This document shows positions 22,651 through 34,342 of a stretch of 64,000 nucleotides of DNA, in pieces; the stretch's first letter is position 1; each line of letters begins with the position of its first letter. The translations under genes were made by a program, and so were the position numbers. Source of the DNA: Entoloma clypeatum (taxonomy: Eukaryota; Basidiomycota; Agaricomycetes; Agaricales; Entolomataceae). The stretch covers positions 3,844,001 to 3,908,000 of the forward strand of contig OY751486.1 in the NCBI GenBank assembly GCA_963565915.1. The letters run 5' to 3'. Below the pieces are notes generated by a model that had not been told where the DNA came from, made no database searches, and saw nothing but the letters and a program-made list of their open reading frames with translations.

Positions 22651-23977
22651 TCATGCAGATATCATGATGGACGACGGGAAAGCACGGATGTAGTCGTCAT
22701 CGTCCAACGACATTTCTCCAATGACCTCATCTCCCTGCCATCCTTCTTCACTGTGTTCCTCTTCTTCCCTCCTCGGGGACCTGCCACGCCAACGTTCGAC
22801 TTTGATTCTAAGAAGCACATCCATGTCATTCAGAGTTTTGGTTGCGCCCAGTGCAGCACGGAATTTATGGAACCACGGACGCCGTCCGCTATATTGAAAT
22901 TGAAGATGATATGTACGACTAAGTAGTATGATGAACCTGAAGCGAAGCAACTCACCATTGAAACTCAACAAGATGTCTGATATGTGTTTGAGCTGTTTTT
23001 ATAGTTGCCGTATCAGGGTATTGTCGGCATAGATCCAGATATTCAAGAGAGATGTCGACTGGGTCTGGTAGTGTGGTTTCGAAGATACTGAAGTTGAAAG
23101 ATGAGAAGACGAGAACTATGAGAAGAGGTTTGTCACAAGGGAAGAAATACCAAGGATTCCCAAGGAGCGTCTCGCCAACCATTATACCATCAGCGCCAGT
23201 ATAAGTGAGGTTTTCCTGAATGTCACCGCACACCCGCACATTGCCATTACTGATCACCGGGACGCGCAGAGCCCCCTTCAGACGCTTTACCTCATTCAAA
23301 TCAGCAGGGCCCTGTCGTCGCCGGCGTGCGGAGACGATCCGAGCATGCAATGTGACCCATGATGCGCCAGATGCTTCGAGGCGTTGTGCCAAGTCGACTG
23401 TTTTTGTGACAGGTTGGCAGAGTCTAATTTTGGCGGAGACAGGCACGTTGAACGAATGAGACATTCCAGATACTGAGGTTGATAGCGGTCAGAGCGGGGA
23501 AAGGGGACCGATGGGAAGGATGGGTTATACCGATGTCCTGGACGAGCGGCCAGTCTTTCTGACCTAGGAGATAAGCACCATAATGGCCGTCTCGTGCAGC
23601 TTCTTGAGGGCACCCCAAATTCAGATCTACAGTGCTTACAAGGTTCAAGCTGGTCATTTGTCTGAAGGAGAGGGGAGCTGAGAACGCGACACACCAATGC
23701 CATCACAATAGTTTTGCAATTTCCGACCTGCCTGAACAATGTCCTCGACATTGTTTCCGCAAAGCTGGACAACTACTGGATGCCCCAGAGATGGATCGAG
23801 AGTCAAGTCGCGCAAATGATGTTCGAGGTATCGTTGGTCGTTCAGAAGGCTGTCAGGTATGAGCATCTGGGTGTAAACCAAGGTGGCTCCGTGCCTCCGA
23901 GCGAGGATCCTGAATGGCAGATCGGATTGGTTTACCATTGGTGCCGCTACGAAGGATAAATCACCGGGCAAAACCAT
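22651..23977 (-). CDS. DUS1: tRNA-dihydrouridine synthase, Dus1-like
   Basis: FMN-dependent enzyme reducing uridine to dihydrouridine in tRNA D-loops; Dus1 acts at U16/U17. Five exons: 23695-23977, 23531-23626, 23151-23472, 22956-23087 and 22651-22888; phases agree and give 356 residues. Motifs: VAAPMVNQSDLPFRILARR near the N-terminus, VQLCGNN, IDLNLGCPQ with the catalytic Cys split from the N-terminal exon by an intron, SAKIRLC, WVTLHAR, VPVISNGNV and GADGIMVGETLLGNP. The DLNLGCPQ form and GHYGAYL favour Dus1 over Dus2-4. The start is the only ATG just before the barrel; no mitochondrial signal is seen. Confidence 0.92.
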
Positions 23978-26347
23978 TTGCGAGGACTGCGTGAAATGGG
24001 CGAGCGAGAAATTGTGGTCTGGTGTCACACTGCAGGTTGTGGATCCAACCTCAATCTGTCATTATTTCACCTATCTTCACGGTTCAAAAATGGTTCTTTT
24101 GACTCAACCTTGGATACAGGACTGGACAACGGACCTCTGCTATCAGGCCTGAACGGTTCTCGATGGAGGATTCTTTCAGTCATAAATATAGTACGCCGCC
24201 CTGCTCTATCAAATGGCCAGGATACTAATTAGATTGTACGTTTGAAGAGAAAAATATCCAAGTCCATCTGAGGGTACGATTATCTTTTCCAGGTCAGGCG
24301 TCCATCCGGACCGTCGCCTTTGCCAACATTCAGTAGGTGCTGCAGCGCTGTCGGCGGATAATCGGCGGACTTCGCCGCGATCGACCTGCTAATATTATAG
24401 CTCTACGTTCCCTCTTTCCACGTGGAGCCCCTGGTCCGATGGAATACTTACTCCATCCGCGTCTCTTTTGGATGGTTTCCGCATTAGTTTGTGGAAATCC
24501 CGAAGATAGATTCCCTTTCCATGTTCGTCAGCGGCATTTAGGGATCAGATATTAATAATCGTGGGGAACGAGAAGGTGAGCCCCAACCTCAATCCACCTC
24601 ACCATGGGTATGTAAAATCTTCTTCAATTCCACTCTACAACGTGAACAAACCTGCGGCTATCCTGGACGAAGTAATTCTTCCAAGATTGGCCTTTCTATA
24701 ACCAGAAACATTCCTTCCCCCTTCGCGAGAGGTCCCCAACTGGTGATCAATAATTAATGCTCAATGTTCTACGTGACTGACCCACCACCTCCCGAGTGAT
24801 TTTGGGGGAGTCGCATGTTCTTTATCAATGACATGTGCGTACCTGTTTGATGATACCCCCTTGAGGGCTGGGGACCTGGTGTGCTTCTCTGCCATCCTCC
24901 ACCAAGCGATCTGGGCAAGGTGACGAATGCTATGACGGCTTGCGAGCTCCAGAGATCTGTGTCGAATTGAAGCTTGAAGCCTAAAGGTTCATCCTCGCCA
25001 GGAACGAAGTGGCCAGTATCTCCCCCTCCCCCCACATAGATGCCGGCTCCAACGGGACCGCAGAAGCAGCTCACCCTGGACAGTTGACAGAAAGATAAGT
25101 TCAGCTGACCGTCCGTTTTTCGTCCGATCGCCGCATGAATTCATCCAGCTATATCACACTGCCCTAGTATGTGATCCGTCCCTCACCTTCCCCACTATTG
25201 ACCTCCGCCGATGGTCGATGATCATTCAAGTACGAGCTTTAGCAATCCGATAGACTCATACTGCACAATCGACTGTCATATCATCTGAAGACTGAAGCTT
25301 GATCGAAGGCGATGACGACGCGTTACCCGAGAATGCTCCACAATATATATCGGAGATTATGAGGCAGTTGACCGTAAAATTCGGAAGAGATCTACGCATC
25401 TTCATAAGTATGATGCACCAAGCTTCAGCCTTTCATGGAGGCCTGACCCGAACCCTTTGTTGTTGAAGAAATGAGGGAGAAGCGGTTGGCGCAATGCTGC
25501 ACTATCATTACAGTAAGTATTGTACAGTTAAGGACAGTATATCAAGCGAGTCAAGTCCCAGCCCCCCAATCCCGCACCCGAGTCAGTGATCGAATTAGCT
25601 ATTAGTGCGGCCGTGTCAGCGTTGGAATAGCCGTCGCGACCCACGTTGAATTGCGGGCCCCACACTCGTGCAAAGGGCTATGGTTAACTAAATACAGAAA
25701 ACAATTGTCGCCCTGTGGACCGCATGGGGGCGCCTAAACAACGTATGATGTGTTCCGTTCAGGTTCATTGCCGATGGTGGGCACCCCAAAAAAAATCGCT
25801 CTTTGGCACGCACTTCGAGTCAGGCCATGAGCATTCAGGTTAACTTTGTGGACGAAAGTGGCAAGAACGACCCCACGAGGTTCCGCACATGGCAACTACT
25901 AAGTACCAGTAGGTTCGGGAAAGCTAGCGGGGACTCCATTTCGATGAGATGCATCTGGAATGATAGATGTCCAATTTCCGCCCTCAACATAAGTGACCGT
26001 CTATCTGGATTTGAGCGACTCTTGGAAATGTGGAGGTCCCCTGCCAATGAAGATCGAGGGGCGTAGTGATTTATGTCAACTCATGCGACGTCCATGCTGG
26101 CCCAAAACAGAGGCGTAGAAAATGTCTTAGATTGCAGTAATAGTACAATGGAGATGATTGATAAATGCGGGCAAATAAGAGGGTCCAGGGACACACAGGG
26201 TATTCAGGTCAGTCGAAGTGCGCCGGGAGCAATGCAGACGAGATATGGATGTAGAATTCTACAGGTCCAGAAGCAGCTAGTTCTGGGGAGGAAGCGTCCG
26301 GCGGCAAACAAGGAAACAAAAAAAAATGGAGACGGCGGGACGAGGCA
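23978..26347. other. 2.4-kb intergenic region, no gene recognised
   Basis: The longest frames (24769-25074 minus; 25803-26066 plus) are short, lack known motifs and cannot be joined into a gene. A CGGCGGA direct repeat (24352-24369) is listed separately. Part must serve as the Dus1 promoter. Confidence 0.5.
24352..24369. repeat. Direct repeat CGGCGGA with 4-bp spacer
   Basis: CGGCGGA at 24352-24358 and again at 24363-24369, followed at once by an inverted CGCCG. CGG repeats are typical half-sites of fungal Zn(II)2Cys6 factors. Function is inferred only. Confidence 0.3.
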
Positions 26348-27647
26348 TCACGGAGCCTCAATCATAACTTTGAGAACCATGTTGCCATCCTCGTCTCGTC
26401 CCCGCGCCATAAGCTCGAAGGCGCGATTAGCTTGTGTTAGCGGAAAGCGATGGGTGATGAGCTTCTCGACGTTCTTCAGTCTGCCTGAGGCGAGCAATTG
26501 CAACGCTTCGGGATAGGTATTGGCGTAGCGGAAGGATCCGTGTATATCGACTTCGCGCAGGGCCGCACTGGAGAGAGGAAGAACAGCGTTACGTGTCCCC
26601 ATGCCAATCAGCATCACCTTGCCCCCGGCAATTGCGGTCTTTATAACAGGTGATTAGAACTGAGGTAAGGAGAAAAAAATACTGGAGAATAGTGGCTTAC
26701 ATGGACAGACATCTGGATAACGGGTTCTGCACCCGTGCACTCGAAGACGACGTCAAACCCCGAAGGAACGTCAAACTCTGTCAGGGCTGCCTGGGCATTC
26801 TCCTTCGCGCGACGTAGCTGATCATCAGTCGTCTTAGCCCTGTCTCCGGTAGGCAGGCAGAATGTACGTGATGCGAATCCATTTGCTTTCGCAAAGTCTA
26901 ACCGGATTTGGTTAATGTCAATTGCTACAACACATGCAGCACCAAGGGATTTCGCGACAGCGCAAGCAAGAAGACCGATAGCGCCGGCACCAAAGACAAG
27001 GATGTTCTGACCAGGGGCGACGTTTGCCCGGCGAGCAGCATGCAGGACAACTGAGAGGGGCTCGGCGAGGGCAGCCTGGTCAAAGCTGCAACTGTCGGGC
27101 AGGCTAAAGGAAATGTCAGAACATGTTCGGCTCACTCGACGATAATATTGTCTTACGGGTGAAGTACAAAGGCGGGGTGGTTCATACGAGCTTGTAGTGT
27201 GCCGTCAGCATGGGGGAAGACTGCAGCACTACTGCAGAATCGCATCGCCTTGCAAAGGTTGTATCTGCCCTTCTTGCAGAAGTCACAAGTTTTGCAATAC
27301 ACGCCAGCTTCGATAGCTACGCGTTGACCAGGAACGAGATTCTTGACACCGGGGCCGACGGCGGTGACTATTCCAGCCGCTTCATGGCCTAAAACAAGCG
27401 GGGCCTTTACAGCAAAGTCGCCGTTACGGCCGTGGGTGTAATAATGTACTGGAAGACGCGTTAAACCAGGATAGGATGGTGGAACACTGTGCGCCGACTC
27501 ACAGTCGCTTCCGCAGAGCCCAGTGGAGACGACGGAGACCTGAGCGTGGTTGGCGGTGGGGGGCCAAAGAGAGCGCTCCTCGATGCGGAGGTCTTTGGCT
27601 GCGTGGAGAACTGCGACCTGGTTTGAGGGTAGAGCGATAGGGGACAT
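26348..27647 (-). CDS. Zn-dependent MDR dehydrogenase, sorbitol/xylitol dehydrogenase-like
   Basis: NAD-linked oxidation of a polyol to a ketose is the usual role of this branch (sorbitol, xylitol or L-arabinitol dehydrogenase). Four exons: 27503-27647, 27157-27448, 26701-27103 and 26348-26638; phases agree and give 376 residues. Catalytic zinc region: LCGSDLHYYTHG and GHEAAGIV. Structural zinc lobe: four Cys in CKTCDFCKKGRYNLC. Rossmann motif: VFGAGAIGLLA, then VVAIDINQ, whose acidic residue favours NAD over NADP. Cytosolic. It starts 322 bp from a divergent SDR gene, suggesting shared control and related substrates. The exact polyol is not determined. Confidence 0.9.
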
Positions 27648-27969
27648 AGTGGGAGGAGGAATGGTGGGTGAATTGGAGTTAGCAGTATGGCATGGGCATG
27701 TAGGTTTTTAAATCATTGCATTTCGATATTGACTGTCGTGTGTGTTACCTTTTAGGAGATGGGGGCGCGGACCGAATTACCGGAGTAATTGCTCTTGGTG
27801 TGCGATCAGACCTTTTGGCAAAACCCGTCGCTTCACATTCTTTGATCGCGTAATTTCGAATCGGCCACCCTTTAGACCCCGGGTGCGCGGTCCGACTGCC
27901 GATCCCGCGTTTTCACCCCTGTCACGACTTTTAAGGAAGCGTGTCCTAACCGTAAGTGCACCGTGACCC
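27648..27969. promoter_or_regulatory. Divergent promoter, polyol MDR / SDR pair
   Basis: 322 bp between the two start codons. It contains a perfect 6-bp inverted repeat (AATTAC-CGGA-GTAATT, 27775-27790) and two related CGCGGACCG / GCGCGGTCCG elements near 27766-27775 and 27880-27895. These are candidates for a common activator site. Confidence 0.5.
27775..27790. promoter_or_regulatory. Inverted repeat AATTAC-N4-GTAATT
   Basis: Perfect 6-bp arms around CGGA, seen directly. It lies within the divergent promoter, 128 bp from one start codon and 180 bp from the other. Confidence 0.4.
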
Positions 27970-29107
27970 ATGGATCCATCACCGTCCATTCCATCTCCAC
28001 AGCTCTTTTCCCTCGCAGGTCACAACGTATTGATTACGGGGGCGACGCGCGGTATCATGTTTTCTCCTTGCCTTGCACCCAACTATCACTCATTCTCGTC
28101 AGGTATTGGCGCTGCATGTGCCATCGCTCTGGCAGAGGCAGGCGCATCTATCTGTCTTGTCCAACGTAATCCTGCGCCAGGAACGTCGCCTAATCTTAAA
28201 ACCTTGAATTCTATCCGCGCACTTGGAGGGTCTGTGGAGGTCGTGTATTGCGATCTAGATGATATCCAGGCTGTAACACAGGTCTTCCAGAAAGCTCTCG
28301 AAGTCATGCAAGGCCAAATACACATCCTCGTCAACTGTGCTGGAATTCAACGGAGATCACCGAGCCTCGATTTCCCCGAGAGTGATTGGGACGCTGTACA
28401 TCTACATACACGAAGCGACCTCTTGTCTAAAGACTGACTTCGTCGTTCTGATCTTGTCCAGGTACTCAACGTGAACCTGAAAGCGGTATGGCTCCTTTCG
28501 CAGGCAGCTGGAAGACACATGGTGCCCCTTCGGCGGGGGAAGATCATCAATTTCTGCTCCCTTCTTACCTTCCAAGGCGGTATTACTGTCCCGGCGTATG
28601 CTTCAGCGAAGGGTGCCCTCGGACAACTCACCAAAGCCCTCAGCAACGAGTGGAGCCAGCATAATGTTCAAGTAAACGCCATCTGCCCCGGATATGTCGC
28701 AACTGAAATGTAAATAGTCTTCTACTTCCCTCAGCGATCCATCTGTGTCTACTTTCCCTTGCGTCCACGCTACTAGTATTCCGTGAATACTGTGGCCTCT
28801 TTGCGACCTGCCGTTGCTCCCGCTTGAACTGCCTTAGCCTTCAAAGTCGCTTGCTCATCGTTTCGTATTCTAGGAATGAGAAACTACTCGCTGATCCTGC
28901 GCGTCTCCGCCAGATTTCTGAAAGAATACCTGCAGCTCGCTGGGGCGATCCAAAGGACTTTGCAGGACCAGTTGTGTTCCTCGCAAGCAAAGCCAGTCAA
29001 TACGTTTGTGGAGAATTACTGGTAGTGGATGGAGTGAGCGACATCCTCTCCGCAGATCCACGATCAAATATCTAACCACATTATTTTAGGGGTGGATGGG
29101 TCGGTGA
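27970..29107 (+). CDS. Short-chain dehydrogenase/reductase, 2-deoxy-D-gluconate 3-dehydrogenase-like
   Basis: NAD(P)-dependent oxidoreductase of the classical SDR type. Five exons: 27970-28051, 28103-28395, 28462-28709, 28874-29033 and 29090-29107; phases agree and give 266 residues. Motifs: cofactor loop TGATRGIG (split by the first intron), NCAG, catalytic Ser in NFCSLLT, YASAK, and PGYVATEM. The C-terminus VVDGGWMGR is typical of gluconate 3-dehydrogenase-like SDRs. The fourth exon ends in VVDG and an 18-nt terminal exon completes the protein. The third intron is 164 bp, long for this window. Divergent from the polyol dehydrogenase, so a joint carbohydrate route is inferred. Confidence 0.9.
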
Positions 29108-31970
29108 TGGTGGGGAACCTGATGTATGAAACAACGCAAGGCTGTTTGTCAATAGTGTCATTCAATCCACAAGGAAAGGCATTACATTTTCGGGTCATTC
29201 GCGCCCCGTGCCAAGAACTCCGGTGGCCGGGCGAGAGAAGTCGATTCTAACAACCTATGTATGAGCGAGCCGGGCATGATCTCAGGCTTTTCCATGACCC
29301 GTGCGTCCATCTGTTCGGTCCGGCCCTCTTGATTATCTTACCCGTCACCAGGAGGATTAGTTGAAGCGAGGCAGTCACCCGGTCAGCTGAATGCTTTAAC
29401 ACCGCAAGAGAAACTTGAAAAGGTAGAGAAATGTAAAGTCAACGCATGTAACCTGGTAAGGGCTTATTTCAAGGGTACTTGAAATAGCCAATCGTCAGGG
29501 ACGCGTGAACTTGCTGGTGCAGCACTGCCATCAAATTATGATCTGGAGCAGTCAGTAAGTAGTTGTGGTCGGCCGTTGGTGGACAATGCCGCTATTTGGC
29601 CGGGATGACTGCTTCATTAGTTTGTGAGTCACCATTGAAACCCTCATCAAGGAGCGAGGCTAAAAAATGAGGGTAGAGGGATGAGGATGCCAGGGACCTC
29701 CGACTCGGTCCGTACACTGATTGCTTAATTATGACTCCGCGGCATGCCTTCCAACTTCAGATCTATTCAATACAAAATTCAACGGTGCGACAATGACAAT
29801 GGTGCGGGGTCCTGATGCTGAAGAAGGGAGTAGAAATCAAAGTTAGATTGAAGGAGAATATAATCACCGCGGTGAAGTTGGTAGACGTATGTACACCTGA
29901 TGTATACGGTATCTGAGGATTAGAGGCACGGCGATAAAAAAAGAGAAGATTCATCTAGTTCGTATCAAAGATAGACCGCTGGGAAGATAGCGCCGGGCCG
30001 TTGTATCCATTCTAAATGATTCAAGATAAGTGCGACTGCCAGGTTGTCACGAACCCTGCGAAACGTTCATGTGAACATACGCTGCGTGAGGAGCGTGAAC
30101 TTTCCCCATTTCGTACATTCTCGTAAGTATATGGTGTGGGTGAAAAGATGACCAGATAAGGGATCGAGAGCAGGGTACATAGGTCCACTGCATTGGAATG
30201 TTCGGCGGAGGCAAAAAATCTGCGCCAAGAGAGACCGTATAAGGAGCCCTGACATGGGGGTAGCCCGGGCCTGTTACCCATGAATGCTTTCGGGGTCTAG
30301 GAGGTAGATACCACAATATAGATAGGTAGCTTAGATCGAACCAGACCAAGGCGTAGGCTGGGCTGATCCGCCCGGGCCGGCAAACGCAACACCTGGGCGG
30401 CATATCGCAATTCAAAGAGTTGATAAGGTGTTGTGCAGTTAGTCGGTCCAGAAAGGTCGAGAAAGGCGGAGCACCAAAGACAATCAGACGCCAGGTTATC
30501 GAGCGAATAAATGGAGAGACGAGTGTTATTTCCATTATCTTGTGATGCATTTTGACTGCATCGGCACTCTTGAACTTGAAAGTAGCTATGAGAGATAGTA
30601 GCGTCGACGCCACGACGACGACGAGAAGAACATCAGTAATTCATTCCCGGAGATGAAGGTAGCTCTATCTGGCCGTTGTCCTGATCGAACGGCAACGAGG
30701 ACGTCAGGGCGATTTTCGACGGGCAGCTTTACGTTACATGCAGCAGCATCAGCGAGGGAGATTGATCCGGGAGGTGATGCCTGCCAGAGTGCCAGTCAGG
30801 TGCCAGTCAGGTGCCAGTAGTGCTGCTATAAACAAGGGTTGTAGCTTTGGGAAAGGTTCGCTAGCCTGTAGATGGAAGTTAAAAAGAGAGAAACTCGTGA
30901 TCAGGATGAAAAGTACCGGAAAGGAAGGATTCGAAGATCGGGGGTGCAAAATTGGGTGATTGTCAGGGTATGCCATGTGGATCATTTCAGTACCCATAGA
31001 CCGCGGCCCACGTCCCTGGGCAAATGCCTCATGGCCCTGACGCAACAAGCAACCTCCAGGTGTGAAGGCGCCTGCATGAAGTGACTGGGTTGAAACTTGA
31101 AAATGCTATATGGGTTGCGATTTTCCATGAGCGTCGAATGTGTGGTCTATTTCAAAGAAATTATCGTAGCGACGACTGTTGAAGTAATGGGGAGATTTCA
31201 CTGCACTGAGAACATCGTGTGCATTTCCATCATGGATTACGATTCGCAAGGTGTGCTTGTTGGCCAGATTGGTGGGCAGGTTACAGTACTTCGGACCGTC
31301 TTGAACAACGTGCGAGGTGTATTTATTCTTGAAGCCTTCCTTTCAGATATGCAACAAGAATCAATAGACAGGCCTCGCGCCACTGCACTTTGCTGGTTCA
31401 GGGAGGTTAACAAGTGGCTCGGTTCTCGAAGATGTTCACACACAAACCATCTCGACCAATTCTCGACCGACCTATCAAACGTAAATTTTATAACGGTCTC
31501 AAACGGGGAGGGCGGTGTCGTGTCCAATGATTCCAGAGTTCTAGACTCCAAACTTTCAAGGGCCGCACTAACAACGATCTAAGCAGTCAGAGTTGGTTAG
31601 AGTGAGGGACGACAACTGGCGACCAATATCGATCAGGGTCACGGTCGACTCCCCCACATTTCAATGGAGGCAAGGACAAGCGTGCCTGCTCTCTGAGTAA
31701 GTCTTTACAGGTCTTCACCCAGGGCGAGGATGGTTTCAACAGATGAATGGGGCGGAAAGTCATAAGGCAAGGAAACAATTATACCACTGGTGCCCCAGAA
31801 AACATGTGCTCCGTGATCCGTAAATCCCCACAACAATCCTCCGGCCCCTGCCTCTGGCTTAAACATCCTACTACTTATATCGCACGAGCGAGCGTTTTCG
31901 TTGTTCTTACGGTTTCCTCTCTTATCATCTTCTCTTCACAGTACAGTCCTGGTCGTAGTCCTGTCTAATC
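29108..31970. other. 2.9-kb intergenic region, no gene recognised
   Basis: Upstream of malic enzyme. A 188-codon minus frame (30047-30613) and a 159-codon plus frame (31103-31582) have no domain, signal or supporting splice structure. An 11-bp tandem repeat lies at 30789-30819. CG-rich blocks alternate with AT-rich ones, but I see no transposon features. Confidence 0.5.
30789..30819. repeat. Tandem repeat, unit GTGCCAGTCAG, about 2.8 copies
   Basis: Two perfect 11-bp copies (30789-30799, 30800-30810) and a third that matches for its first nine bases. Confidence 0.8.
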
Positions 31971-34203
31971 ATGACTATAATCCTTACGCCCTACTGGTCT
32001 GACGGAGTTCAGAAGTTGAAAGTGGTGCCACAAGGTCAGCTCGCGGTCCTCTAGGTATTCCGAATTCCAACTCATAGAGAATCTAGCGCCCGAAAAACCC
32101 AAAAGAGGTCTAACACCCTCTGCCTTTAATGATACCGTTCATGCTACGAGATGCTTGAACCAATTCCGATCCAAGGACAAGAACATCGAGAAATACATAT
32201 ATCTTTCAGCGCTCAAGGACCACGACCATGCTATGTTCTACAAGCTTTGTCTGCAGAATATGTCCGAGTTTACTCCCATCATTTACACGCCAACCGTCGG
32301 AGATGCCTGTTTGCAATATTCGCATATCTACAGACGTCCGGAAGGCATGGTCAGGCGGTGCTATCGGTCTTTAAAGTCTCCAAACTGAATTGGACTTTAC
32401 AGTTCATATCCATCCACGACAAAGGCAACATTCGGAATGGTACCTCATTGTTTTGTCTTTAATTGGTTTGCTGCTAATTTCTCCAATCTCATAAGTTATC
32501 AGGAACTGGCCCCAGCTAGATGAAGCTAGAATCAGTGTTGTCACCGATGGTAATATTCTCCTGAAGTTAGTGTTATGCACCTCTCCCGACTTTCGTTGAC
32601 AGGTTCTCGTATCCTCGGTCTGGGTGACCTTGGTGTTAACGGTATGCCTATTTCCATTGGAAAGCTCTCCTTATACATAGCTGGTGCTGGGTAAGTTATT
32701 CAACCTTTCCTTGGGCGGTCATTCACTTTGCTTCACACTAGCATTCGACCGTCTTCCACCGTTCCAATTTGCTTGGATCTCGGAACTAATAATCAGACGT
32801 TTTTGGACGACCCTCTGTATCTCGGTATCGCTCGACAGAGGATAACTGGTCCTGAAATGACGGAGTTCATGGATGAATTCATGGATGAGATGTCATTGGC
32901 TTTCCCGAAACTCCTTGTTCAGTTCGAGGTAAGGTTGCAACTTTCCCCTTGGTTCGCTCCCGAAATAACGTTGATATCAGGACTTTTCTACCGATAATGC
33001 CTTCCTATATCTAGAACGATATCGCAACAAGTACCCGGTCTTCAACGATGATATCCAGGGAACCGGTGCAGTGGTTCTGTCGGGCTTCATCAACGCCGCA
33101 AAGTTATCTTGTGCTGCATCAGGCCGACCTTTGACTGATCATCGCATCCTGTTCTTTGGAGCAGGGTCGGCTGGTGTGGGAGTCGCTACGCAGCTAATGA
33201 GCTTTTTCACATTGAATGGGTTGTCGAAAGAGGAGGCGCACGAGCGCATCTGGCTTATTGACTCTCAAGGTCTCGTCTATGATGCTCGTGGGTCTCTTGC
33301 AGAGCATAAGAAACGTCAGTTCATTTATCTGTGCCTATTATGGTGTGTGATGCAATTTGACACCTGTCCAGCTTTCTCCCGCCGCGATTATAATGGCCCT
33401 CCAATTACCAACATCATCGATGTCATCGAGTACGTCAAACCTACGGCGTTGCTTGGCCTCTCGACCATCAGTGTAAGTACGGTCAAAGTCGGGATTTTGT
33501 CGGTGGTGATATAATGTTATTTTCAGGGTGCATTCACACCTGAGGTTATCCAAGCCATGGCTGCCATAAACCCGCGCCCTATCATTTTTCCTCTTTCCAA
33601 TCCTGTCCGCCTTTCAGAATGTTCTTTCGAAGATGCTGTCAAGTACACAAATGGGAGGGTGCTTTTTGCCTCAGGCTCACCTTTCCCTCCACAAGATTAC
33701 AATGGCACAACTCTGTACCCCGGACAAGGCAATAACATGTACATCTTCCCTGGTATGTTGCTTTCGCAACGTTCGCCATTTTTTTTAATACGTTATGATT
33801 CTTGACAAGGGCTGGGGCTCGGAGCTATCCTTGCAAGATCAACATCAGTTAATGACGCCATGGTTGAAGCATCGTCGCTTGGTTTGGCAGACGCACTCGC
33901 TGAGGAGGAGCGTGCAGCAGACCTTCTCTACCCCCGCGTAGAACGGAGTATGTTCTTGATTCCCTCAGCCTCAGTTTTTTCACTCACACCCGTTTGTTAG
34001 TTCGGGATATTAGTGCCCACATTGCTAAGGAGGTCATACGAACTTCGCAAAAAGCGGTGCGCGTGTCTCTTGTTACATATCTCGAGTCTCGCTGATAATC
34101 CATCGTTTTGCGCGACTAGGGTTTGGACCGTTCGACTCATCTTCGTACCCTTAGTGACGTAGAGCTCCTCAACTTCGTTACAAAGAAAATGTGGAATCCC
34201 TGA
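31971..34203 (+). CDS. Malic enzyme (malate dehydrogenase, decarboxylating), N-terminus abnormal
   Basis: Oxidative decarboxylation of malate to pyruvate with NAD(P)H. The body is joined through about ten introns. Motifs: [11 protein letters not shown] with the catalytic Tyr, [20 protein letters not shown] with the catalytic Lys, metal ligands in QFEDFS and [11 protein letters not shown], the GAGSAGVG dinucleotide loop, and WNP at the stop. The exon entering VIRNWPQ uses acceptor ATAAG rather than the later CAG, as only that keeps the frame. The N-terminus is odd: KLKVVPQ is followed within 20 bp by [13 protein letters not shown], whereas the family normally has an NKGTAF-type block between. 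Cofactor use and location (no clear mitochondrial signal) are not decided. Confidence 0.85.
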
Positions 34204-34342
34204 TCTTTTGAGGTATCATCGTTCATTTCTCTTCTTTAGACTCATAGACACTTGCATAGAGACGAAAGTGCCCTAATTATGTATGTAATGAAGAAACATC
34301 TACTTGTTAGAGAATGTCAAGTTTGTCTATCTCTTTTTGTGA

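Noticed and set aside
30047..30613. 188-codon minus ORF
   Set aside because: No domain, signal peptide or splice support; composition looks random.
31103..31582. 159-codon plus ORF upstream of malic enzyme
   Set aside because: No recognisable motif; a minus frame of similar length overlaps it. Could be promoter DNA.
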